From an uncultured Pseudomonadaceae bacterium (lineage in GTDB: Bacteria > Pseudomonadota > Gammaproteobacteria > Pseudomonadales > Pseudomonadaceae), in assembly GCA_947630465.1 (NCBI GenBank), contig CANRHT010000293.1, positions 1-7,945 on the forward strand: DNA of 7,945 nt. Reading direction: 5' to 3'. The notes below the pieces were generated by a model, which did no database searches, was not told where the DNA came from, and was given only the letters and a program-made list of their open reading frames with translations. Both the position numbers and the translations under genes were made by a program. Positions 1 through 6,400 of the stretch are shown piece by piece. How positions within the stretch are numbered: the first letter of the stretch is position 1; each line of letters begins with the position of its first letter.

Positions 1-20
1 GAAGTACATAAAGTTCACTA

Positions 21-26
21 TATACT
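21..26 (+). promoter_or_regulatory. Candidate -10 box upstream of the DUF4760-like gene
   Basis: TATACT matches the sigma-70 -10 consensus at five of six positions and lies 33 bases before the ATG at 59, leaving room for a short leader. The matching -35 box would fall at or beyond the left window edge, so the promoter cannot be confirmed. Confidence 0.35.
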
Positions 27-58
27 CCATTAAGGTGCCTTTTTTTTATGGAGACAAT

Positions 59-625
59 ATGTGGAAATACTTAGGAAATCATCCAACTCTTCCTATATTA
101 GTTGTTTCAGCACTACTTGCTTTTTTTAGCTTAAGAATACAAAGAAAACTAGCTAGAGCAAAAAACTCTATAGATTTGCAAAACAACTACTTAGCTAGTG
201 AGAGAATGCATGCGTTGATGGTTAATGTTGCTGCTGTAGCAAAACACAAAGACGCGAAGTGGTTGGCCGAACTTGCAGAAATTGATACATTAGACGGGCA
301 GCCAGAAGACAAGGTCAAGGCAATTAAAGACATAAGGATTGTCTTAAATGCTTTTGAGAGGGTTTCAATTGGGGTGGATAGTAAAGTCTATGACGAGAAG
401 TTGCTATTTCGATCATATAGAGGCTTTGTTATTGACACTCATACTAAGCTTTACCCATATATAAAAGAAAAGCAGGAAGATGGCCGTTATTACAATCATT
501 TTTGCCAAATGGCTGAAAGGTGGTGTGAGCTAGATAAGGAAAAGCAAGAGCCTGTGTATTTTTGGAGCATAAAGGGCATGATTAGGGTGGTAGCGAAAAA
601 ATTCAAAAACTGGTTACGTTGCTAG
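59..625 (+). CDS. DUF4760-like membrane-anchored protein
   Basis: A 188-residue protein of unknown biochemical role. Residues about 10-25 form one hydrophobic helix followed by a basic stretch (RIQRKLARAK), which predicts an N-terminal anchor with the rest in the cytoplasm. The soluble part is helical and carries the pattern LNAFE (96-100), GV (105-106), DE (112-113) and PYI (133-135). I recognise this as the signature of the DUF4760 family, common in phages and accessory regions and without assigned function. I chose ATG at 59 because GGAGA sits 4-5 bases upstream; a GTG at 35 is in frame but has no ribosome site and would add eight residues. A hairpin terminator follows the stop, so the gene looks monocistronic. 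Family assignment is from memory of the motif; a role in phage exclusion would be inference. Confidence 0.85.
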   Translation: MWKYLGNHPTLPILVVSALLAFFSLRIQRKLARAKNSIDLQNNYLASERMHALMVNVAAVAKHKDAKWLAELAEIDTLDGQPEDKVKAIKDIRIVLNAFERVSIGVDSKVYDEKLLFRSYRGFVIDTHTKLYPYIKEKQEDGRYYNHFCQMAERWCELDKEKQEPVYFWSIKGMIRVVAKKFKNWLRC

Positions 626-657
626 TTAATGTCTATAGTTCTCTATATGTATGTGAT

Positions 658-687
658 AAGCCCCGTGAAGGGGCTTTATTTGTTTTT
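658..687 (+). terminator. Rho-independent terminator after the DUF4760-like gene
   Basis: A perfect 7-bp stem (AAGCCCC 658-664, GGGGCTT 670-676) encloses a 5-base loop (GTGAA), followed by a T-rich tail running into the end of the convergent gene. On the minus strand the hairpin also follows the stop of the 686-1558 gene, but without a good T tract, so it is mainly a plus-strand terminator. Confidence 0.85.
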
Positions 688-1558
688 ACTCTAAACCTCG
701 ACGCTTGCGTTCTTTTGTGACGACGGGGTCGTCTGAAGGGCCTGCTAGAACAGCTTCCTCAAAAATTTGTTCTGGAGAAAGCATTTTCATTGATTGAATG
801 ATGTGCATATAGTTGCGATGAGACTTGATTTTATGCTGTCTAGAATCAATAAAGTCTCTCAGGGGTGGATTACGATTTAGCTTTTCAATAAATTCATTGA
901 AATAATCATCTCCCTTGCTTTTGGCCGTGCTGTCAGGGTCTTGATTTGACCAGGTTGTAATTTCAGCTATTACAAATAGCATAGATGCATGGACTTTATT
1001 TTCTTCTAGAAGCTCTAAGTCTTGGTATCTTATAAAACTGAGAAGAATCTCAAATTTAGCACGCCAGTAATCTTCTTCCGCTTGAAGCTGGCTTCTATAA
1101 ACATGGCTAGTAATCTGCTTTTTTATTTTTTTGTATTCAATTAAAAGGTTGCTAGCATTTATCCAGGCTCTATCATTTTTAGTGAAAGTGTTTTTCTCCT
1201 CCAAAACTTCAAAAGCTTTTTCTAAATAATGAGCAGCAGTTTCTTTAGTTAATTTTTGAGTTTCATCATTTTGTTTTTGGTCGTTGTGTTCAATCTGCTT
1301 CGCCGTTTGTATAGAACGGTGCATTGATGTCACTAAAGCGGTGAATGGAATTGATAGAGTAAGGAACCCTAAAGGAAGCTTGCTTCTATCAATAAAGTGA
1401 TTGAACCCCTCGTAATTCCATTGTGGACTTGATCCTATCCAGCTTAAACAGCCAAAGAAAAGGAATAAGGTGACGGGCAAAAATATCGCAACCCAAAATA
1501 GTGGCTGATGTCCCAAGGATCTATGATCTAACGCAAGCCAACTCAAGACTCTTTTCAT
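686..1558 (-). CDS. Two-helix inner-membrane protein, unknown function
   Basis: A 290-residue protein. Residues about 20-42 and 61-79 are strongly hydrophobic and form two membrane helices joined by a short loop. Directly after the second helix comes HRSIQTAKQI (80-89). I recall a His-Arg-Ser-x-Gln-Thr motif at this position in many uncharacterised two-helix proteins of phages and genomic islands. The remaining roughly 200 residues are charged and helical with no catalytic motif I can identify, ending in a basic tail (KERKRRGLE). The ATG at 1558 has AGGGG five bases upstream on the minus strand. The gene is convergent with the 59-625 gene and divergent from the 1633-2196 gene. Two helices plus a cytoplasmic domain is the layout of several membrane effectors in phage defence, such as two-helix retron effectors, but no sequence identity to those is claimed. 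The coding DNA is A+T-rich, suggesting recent acquisition. Confidence 0.85.
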   Translation of the reverse strand: MKRVLSWLALDHRSLGHQPLFWVAIFLPVTLFLFFGCLSWIGSSPQWNYEGFNHFIDRSKLPLGFLTLSIPFTALVTSMHRSIQTAKQIEHNDQKQNDETQKLTKETAAHYLEKAFEVLEEKNTFTKNDRAWINASNLLIEYKKIKKQITSHVYRSQLQAEEDYWRAKFEILLSFIRYQDLELLEENKVHASMLFVIAEITTWSNQDPDSTAKSKGDDYFNEFIEKLNRNPPLRDFIDSRQHKIKSHRNYMHIIQSMKMLSPEQIFEEAVLAGPSDDPVVTKERKRRGLE

Positions 1559-1597
1559 CTCTACCCCTGTTACATGTATTTGTTTTGGCTATAGGGT

Positions 1598-1619
1598 ATC
1601 ATCTTTGGGTGATTTTTTT
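1598..1619 (+). terminator. Terminator-like hairpin between divergent genes
   Basis: ATCATC (1598-1603) and GGTGAT (1608-1613) pair around a TTTG loop with one T-G wobble, and are followed by a run of T. The stem is A+T-rich and therefore weak. It sits just upstream of the chosen GTG start at 1633, so it may insulate that gene from read-through. If the gene really starts at 1501 the hairpin would be coding sequence and probably fortuitous. Confidence 0.4.
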
Positions 1620-1632
1620 ATGGGAGAAGGAC

Positions 1633-2196
1633 GTGGGTGATAGAGTGATTGCTTGGTCTTGGAATGCGGTTTTGATACTGATGATTGGGACAGGCGTTTT
1701 TGCAGTATTGTTTTTGCTATTTTTGGCTTTTATAGTAAGCGAGTATGCTTTTTTTTCTATCATTAAGGGTTGGTTTGATACCACAGGCTGGGCTGCGTTT
1801 TCAGCATTGGCCACCGCAATAGCGGCACTTAGCTCTCTTGGTACTTGCTTTATAGCTCTTTTAGCGCTCAGGTCTTGGAAAACCCAAGAAAGGGAGAGGT
1901 TAACTCTACTTTGGAAGGCAGATATTTTAGAGTACATGTATACACTTCCATACTTGAAAGCCCACCTAACTTACCCCGCAGACAGTGATATGATTGGGCA
2001 AATAGCTGGGAAGTTTTATAACTGCATAAAAAGCTATATGCTTATGAGGGAATATGTTCCTCCCAAAAAATTTATATTTTATCAGCAGTGGTGGGATAGG
2101 CTGTGTAATGCCCACACAGACTATTGTGTACATGGTAAATCTAAAGAAATGACTAGTGAAGTCTTTGCTTCTGTTTATTTGCAAAAGTTTCTTTGA
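1633..2196 (+). CDS. Small membrane protein with two helices, unknown function
   Basis: With the start at GTG 1633 the protein has 187 residues. Residues about 12-36 and 53-79 are hydrophobic membrane helices; the second is followed by RSWKTQERER, a basic and polar stretch typical of small proteins with a cytoplasmic C-terminal helical domain. The C-terminal part is rich in aromatic residues (for example FYQQWWDRLC) and contains several cysteines, but has no motif I recognise. The frame is open leftwards to a GTG at 1501, which would add 44 residues, another hydrophobic stretch and a 58-base overlap with the divergent gene. I prefer 1633 because GGGAG lies seven bases upstream and the junction resembles those before the genes at 59 and 3423. 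An ATG at 1681 is a further alternative. The product is unassigned; the gene itself is well supported by length and composition. Confidence 0.7.
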   Translation: MGDRVIAWSWNAVLILMIGTGVFAVLFLLFLAFIVSEYAFFSIIKGWFDTTGWAAFSALATAIAALSSLGTCFIALLALRSWKTQERERLTLLWKADILEYMYTLPYLKAHLTYPADSDMIGQIAGKFYNCIKSYMLMREYVPPKKFIFYQQWWDRLCNAHTDYCVHGKSKEMTSEVFASVYLQKFL

Positions 2197-2211
2197 GTAG
2201 CTGACCCAAAA

Positions 2212-2231
2212 CGCCCCTTCGGCGCTTTTTT
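2212..2231 (+). terminator. Terminator after the 1633-2196 gene
   Basis: CGCC (2212-2215) pairs with GGCG (2221-2224) around a CCTTC loop, followed one base later by six T. The stem is short but G+C-rich and lies 15 bases after the stop codon. Confidence 0.6.
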
Positions 2232-2266
2232 GCATCCTAAGACCGCTAGTTAATCAGAAAGACACC

Positions 2267-2292
2267 AAGCCCCTCAATCGAGGGGCTTTTTT
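2267..2292 (+). terminator. Strong terminator between convergent units
   Basis: A perfect 9-bp stem (AAGCCCCTC 2267-2275, GAGGGGCTT 2280-2288) with a 4-base loop is followed by a T run on the plus strand. It lies between the ends of the convergent 1633-2196 gene and higA. On the minus strand it falls just after the higA stop and may act as a weaker bidirectional terminator. Its arms share AAGCCCC/GGGGCTT with the terminator at 658-676. Confidence 0.9.
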
Positions 2293-2297
2293 ATGGG

Positions 2298-2591
2298 TTA
2301 AGCATGGGCAGGCTCAACCGTAAACTTAACTCCAGCCGCTTTAGCTAGTTTTAGTACGGTGTCATAGCGTGGTTTAGCACCAGGCGCTAACGCTTTGTAT
2401 AGGCTTTCACGGCCTACGCCAGCATCTTTAGCCATTTGCGTCATGCCGCGAGCTTTGGCTACATCGGCTAACGCTGCTAGGAATAATGCTGGATCATCTT
2501 CCTCTAGAGCTGCAGAAAGGTAAGCAGCAATAGCCTCTTCGCTGTCTAAGTACTCAGCGGCATCGAAAGGTGCGGTTTGAATAGTTGTCAT
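2298..2591 (-). CDS. higA: HigA-family antitoxin (HI1420 type), autorepressor
   Basis: A 97-residue DNA-binding antitoxin that should neutralise the upstream-encoded toxin by direct binding and repress the operon. Residues about 49-69 form an XRE-like helix-turn-helix (GMTQMAKDAGVGRESLYKAL), and the region AKPRYDTVLKLAKAAGV is characteristic of the HI1420-type addiction-module antidotes (TIGR02684/COG3636). The N-terminal part (DAAEYLDSEEAIAAYL) is also typical of the family. Length is normal. The start at 2591 is set by AAGGA about seven bases upstream and by a 4-base ATGA overlap with the toxin stop, which implies translational coupling. An in-frame ATG nine codons upstream, inside the toxin gene, lacks a ribosome site. 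As in HigBA systems generally, the toxin gene comes first. Confidence 0.95.
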   Translation of the reverse strand: MTTIQTAPFDAAEYLDSEEAIAAYLSAALEEDDPALFLAALADVAKARGMTQMAKDAGVGRESLYKALAPGAKPRYDTVLKLAKAAGVKFTVEPAHA

Positions 2592-2893
2592 AGTAGTTCC
2601 TTTTGGATTCGTTTCCACATTGCTATGGCTGCTTTGATGTCTTTGTCTTGACTAGACTTATCGCCACCGCTAAGCAAGAGGTAAACGGTTCGACCTTCAC
2701 GGGCGTAGTACACACGGTAACCGGGGCCAAAATGAATGCGCATTTCAGATACGCCATCGCTTAGGGGCTTGGTATCACCGAAATTACCTAGTGACGCTTG
2801 CCTAATGCGAGTGATTATTTTGGCCTTTGCCTTTACGTCCTTGAGAGCGGTTAGCCATTGGCTGAATTTTTCCGTTCTGTTGATTGAGTTCAT
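2588..2893 (-). CDS. higB: HigB-family toxin (RelE/ParE superfamily, Gp49-like)
   Basis: A 101-residue toxin. Family members are small basic RelE-fold proteins; characterised HigB toxins are ribosome-dependent mRNA interferases. Recognisable family stretches are the N-terminal RTEKFSQWLTALKD, the RIRQASLGNFGDTKPLSDGV segment, MRIHFGPGYRVYY, and the C-terminal LLLSGGDKSSQDKDI, as in the HI1419 subgroup (TIGR02683, PF05973). All expected blocks are present and uninterrupted, so the toxin looks intact. I chose ATG 2893 because it begins the usual family N-terminus; ATG 2902 and TTG 2929 are in frame, but they lie within or upstream of the predicted promoter and neither has a good ribosome site. 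The gene overlaps higA by four bases. Whether this toxin cleaves mRNA is a family inference. Confidence 0.93.
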   Translation of the reverse strand: MNSINRTEKFSQWLTALKDVKAKAKIITRIRQASLGNFGDTKPLSDGVSEMRIHFGPGYRVYYAREGRTVYLLLSGGDKSSQDKDIKAAIAMWKRIQKELL

Positions 2894-2900
2894 ATGGATC

Positions 2901-2929
2901 ATTGTATCCGATTGGATACGAAGCGGCAA
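2901..2929 (-). promoter_or_regulatory. higBA promoter with overlapping inverted-repeat operator
   Basis: On the minus strand TTGCCG (2924-2929) and TACAAT (2901-2906) are separated by exactly 17 bases, a good sigma-70 layout. The spacer and the -10 box are overlaid by the perfect inverted repeat GTATCC-GATT-GGATAC (2904-2919), the expected place for a HigA autorepression operator. The predicted transcript start (about 2894) falls almost on the higB ATG at 2893. Confidence 0.75.
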
Positions 2930-2947
2930 TGTGTAATGTGGCTTTGT

Positions 2948-2971
2948 GCCTGCGACCTACATCGTGCAGGC
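2948..2971. repeat. Inverted repeat upstream of the exported-protein gene
   Basis: GCCTGC (2948-2953) and GCAGGC (2966-2971) form a perfect 6-bp stem with a 12-base loop, followed on the plus strand by TATTTTTG. It could be a weak terminator or a protein-binding site between the divergent higBA operon and the 3018-3365 gene. The large loop makes a terminator uncertain. Confidence 0.4.
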
Positions 2972-3017
2972 TATTTTTGTTGGTACTATCTTCGTATTAA
3001 TTAATGCGGAGAGAGAT

Positions 3018-3365
3018 ATGAAGAAAGTGATAGCTGTTGTGGCGATTGGGTTGGGCTTGGCTTGGGGAGGGGCTCAGGCTGATGATTTTGGGGACGGTAT
3101 TGAGTTAGGGGTCGGCGCTATGCAAACAAAGGCTTACCTTTGCTTTGAGGAGTTAAATCAAACACTAAAGGGGTATGAGTCTAAGCACTTAAAGGACATG
3201 ATGGAAGAGTTCTTTAGGGGACGCCCTGATCTACCGCCAGCATTTATTGAGTCATTCAAGAGGGGCTACCAACTTGAAGGGCTAGATGACCCTGCTTTAA
3301 GAGAGGCTTTTAAGTCCTGCATCGACCAAGGGGTGCGCGGAACACTAGAAGCCATCGATCGATAA
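3018..3365 (+). CDS. Small exported (periplasmic) protein, unknown function
   Basis: A 115-residue protein with a clear Sec signal peptide: MKK, a hydrophobic core over residues 4-16 and an AQA-DD cleavage site after residue 21. The mature domain of about 94 residues is helical and acidic, with two cysteines (42 and 101) near its two ends that could form a disulfide in the periplasm. There is no lipobox, so it is not a lipoprotein. GGAGAG lies 4-5 bases before ATG 3018; an in-frame GTG at 2946 would put 24 residues ahead of the signal peptide and is rejected. The gene has its own terminator, stands between higBA and the tape measure gene, and is not a standard tail gene. Position and export suggest a lysogeny-expressed moron, possibly blocking entry of related phages. 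I do not recognise a family. Confidence 0.85.
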   Translation: MKKVIAVVAIGLGLAWGGAQADDFGDGIELGVGAMQTKAYLCFEELNQTLKGYESKHLKDMMEEFFRGRPDLPPAFIESFKRGYQLEGLDDPALREAFKSCIDQGVRGTLEAIDR

Positions 3366-3385
3366 TAAAAGAACTGAGTCTTATG

Positions 3386-3409
3386 CCCGCCACTTCGGCG
3401 GGTTTTTTT
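3386..3409 (+). terminator. Terminator immediately upstream of the tape measure gene
   Basis: CCCGCC (3386-3391) pairs perfectly with GGCGGG (3397-3402) around ACTTC, followed by seven T. It is 20 bases after the stop of the exported-protein gene and 13 bases before the tape measure ATG. It should end transcription of the upstream unit while leaving the tape measure ribosome site outside the hairpin. Confidence 0.92.
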
Positions 3410-3422
3410 ATGGAAAATCGCC

Positions 3423-6400
3423 ATGAGTGATATAGCAAAATTAAACCTAGCGGTAGATAGTTCTGAAACCGTTATTGCCATTAAGTCTTTAGAGCAATTG
3501 GCGCAAATTTCAGCGGAAGCGGAGAAAGCCGCAGAAAAGTTAGGTGGCGCTACAAAGCAGCAGGTCAAACAGTTTAAGGAGCTGGATAAGGCGGCTAAAG
3601 CAGCTGAGGTTACGGAGCGCCGTCATATTGACCAGTCGCTTGAGCGTGCTCGTGCCTACACAAAAATAGCAAGCGCTGAAGTGGCGGCTATGCAGGCGGC
3701 GGAAAGAAACAAAAGCACTGTACGTCAAATGGCCGAAGAGCAAAAAAAGCTAAAAGACGGTTTAGGTAAGCTGCTGGCTGCGATTGACCCCTTGGAGTCT
3801 AAGCTAAATAAGCTTGATGAGGCAGAGAAAAAACTACATGAAACGTTTCGTGCAGGCGTGATTGAGGCGGAAAAATACGCAGAAACGCTGGCTAAGATTG
3901 GTGCTCAGCGTAACGAAATAGTTGAAAAGCAGCTGAAGGAAATTGGTGAGGGCGCAGGCTTTGCATCTGAGATGATTAAGCGGTTAGGCCTTAACTCTAG
4001 GGAGTCTCAGCGTGATTTATTAAATCTTGGTCGTGCTGCTGCTTCGGGCAACTGGACTCAAGCGCAAGCCTCTGTGTTTCAGTTGGCTCGGGGATCGAGT
4101 GCTTTGTCTCTTGCCTTATCTGGTGTTGGGGTATCAATAGGTGCTGTGACAGCTGGGGTAGGTGTCCTAGGCTATATGTATTACCAAAGCTATCGAGAAA
4201 ACCAAGAGTTTAATCGTTCATTGGCTTTGACGGGAAACGCGGCCGGTACTACAACGGAGCGATTAACGGCGATGTCTCGTAGTATTGGAGAGAGCATTGC
4301 GTATGCCGCCGACACAGCTAAAGTAGTTCAAGATGTAGCGCGTACAGGAAAGATTGCTGCGGATTCGATTGAGGAGGTAGCACTTGCGTCTGTTCAGATG
4401 CAGCAAGCCTTTGGGCAAGCAGTAGATCAGACTATTAGCGAATTTGTGCGACTTGGTGAAGCACCGTCTACAGCGCTACTAGAGCTAAATGATAAGTACC
4501 ATCACTTGACCTTTTCCGTTTATGAGCAAGTGCGAGCACTAGAAGAACAAGGTCGCGAGGAAGAGGCAATGGCATTAGCGCAGCGCCATCATTCTGAGCA
4601 ATTGAATATTCGTGCTAATGAGGTTATTGCGAATATTGGAGCTATTGAAAGCGCGTATCTTAAGGCGAAGAAGAACATTCAAGCTACGTGGCAAACTATA
4701 TCTGATGGAATTGCAAATCTAGGTAAAGAGGAGCCTATAACTGATGTCTTAGCAGGACTCAGAGAGGAGCTAAGACAGCAAGAGGCTTTTTTGCATGAAA
4801 TGGTGACTACTGGGGAGAAAACTGGTAGGCCAAGGTTGCTAGATATTGATCAAGTTAAAAAGAATATTGAGGCTTTAAATTTAGAAATATCGGCCTTTGA
4901 AGAGGGGCAAGCGAAATTAGAGGTTATTGATAAGCTTGAGCAGAAGAGAATTGAGGAGAGAAATAGACTACTCAAGCAGTCCCAAGACCAAACCAAATAC
5001 CTAGAGCAGAATCAGCCCAACACTTTAGAGCATGAGCTACAGAAAGCTCGGGAAAACGTAAATAGGTTAACAGAAGGGCTCAGTAAGGGTACGGAGCGCT
5101 ATAAAGCGATCATGGAGGCTTTTTACCGTGAAGAGGCTGAAATTCGCAAACGTCACGAGAAAAAATCTCCTAAAGGTAGCTCTGGTACAAATACCTTTGC
5201 TGCCGAAGCTGCCCGACTAAAGGCTCGTATTCAAGAGGAAACCGCTCTTGCTGAAGCGACAGAGCGTACTGTTGCTCAAGTATCCCGTTTAAATGAGTTT
5301 GAGCGTCGGGCGTTACAGTTACGCGAGTTAGCTAAAAACGAGACTAAAGCAGTAAACAAGGCCAAGCTCGAGGAGTTGGCTACGCTCAATGAGCAAGCGG
5401 GTGCGCTAGTCCGCACCAATAAATTAACTGAAGAGGCCGCCAAAGAGCGGCTTCGTTATTTAGACGGTATTGAAAAGACAACCGAAAAAACGCGCGATGA
5501 GGCTCAGCGGATTCGTGATCAAGCTCAGACGATGGGCATGAGTAAAGCGGCTTTTGAAGCACTTACTACAGCACGGTTGCAAGAGCAGATTGCACAGCTT
5601 CAAGGTAAAGAGGGAACAGAAGAAGAGATCCAGTTATTGAAAGAACAGCTTGTTGCCCGTCAGGAATTAACCGCTGCAATCGGCGAGCATGACACAGCGC
5701 GCATTGACCATGAGACTCAAAAGGAGGTAGAGCGCGATTGGCAAAAGACGATGGATAGCATTGATGATGTATTTCGTCGTGGTTTTGCTGACATGATTAA
5801 TGGAGGCAAGAGTAGCTGGAAGTCGTTTACGAAGTCATTGACCACGACGTTTAAAACCGCAGTGGCTGATGAAATCTATAAGATGTTCATGAAACCGTTT
5901 GTGGCACAGGTTGCTGTGGGCGTGGGCGGCATGTTTGGCATGGGCGGTGCGGCGAATGCGAAAGGAGGGCAAGGGGCGGCAATGGGGTTTGATGTACTCC
6001 GTGGCGCTCACTCAGCCTACTCGGCATTTACTGGTGGCCTGACGAGTACGCTTTCGAATGGGATTGGCTATTTGGGGGAAATGTTTGGGTCAAGTGCGCT
6101 GCAATCCTTTTCAGCAGGAATGGCTGGAACGGTTGCGGGAGTGACAGGCTCGTTAGCAGGTATTGGGGCCACAGGAGGTTTGACCAGTGCTGCAGCACTA
6201 GGCAGTACCATTGGAACAGGCGCGATTGCAAGTCCCGCTTTTGCAGCATCGGTAGGTGGAGGCTCTTTAGGTGGGGCCGCAGGCATGGGGGCTGCCTTTG
6301 GAGCAGCCATGCCTTGGCTTGCGGGTGGGTTGGCGGTGGCCGCATTACTGCCGTCTATCACTAACGCATTTAAAGGTGAAACTCGCTCTGGTGGTGGTTT

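Noticed and set aside
31..47. AAGG-TG-CCTT followed by eight T as a terminator
   Set aside because: The loop would be only two bases and the stem four, too small for a stable terminator; only the T run is notable.
1599..1937. 112-codon open frame on the minus strand
   Set aside because: It is antisense to the 1633-2196 membrane gene; its translation is low-complexity basic/hydrophobic with no recognisable family and no convincing ribosome site.
1966..2235. 89-codon open frame on the minus strand
   Set aside because: It runs antisense through the 3' half of the membrane gene and through a terminator hairpin, and looks like a composition artefact.
658..2288. Shared AAGCCCC/GGGGCTT arms of terminators at 658-676 and 2267-2288 as a mobile repeat
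   Set aside because: The shared part is limited to common terminator stem sequence; loops and flanks differ, so a mobile repeat is not supported.
2736..2936. 66-codon open frame on the plus strand
   Set aside because: Antisense to the well-supported higB gene, with no family resemblance.
2913..2940. Plus-strand promoter (TTGGAT, 16 bases, TAATGT) for the exported-protein gene
   Set aside because: The -10 box matches consensus at only about half of its positions and the spacing is short; not strong enough to annotate, though a divergent promoter near the higBA operator would make sense.
3410..3430. Six-codon ATG frame overlapping the tape measure start as a possible leader peptide
   Set aside because: It has no ribosome site, since its upstream sequence is the terminator T run; the ATGG most likely just supplies the GGA of the tape measure ribosome site.
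3266..3743. Two overlapping minus-strand open frames (3266-3568 and 3540-3743)
   Set aside because: They lie antisense to the exported-protein gene end, its terminator and the tape measure 5' end; translations do not resemble proteins and starts lack ribosome sites.
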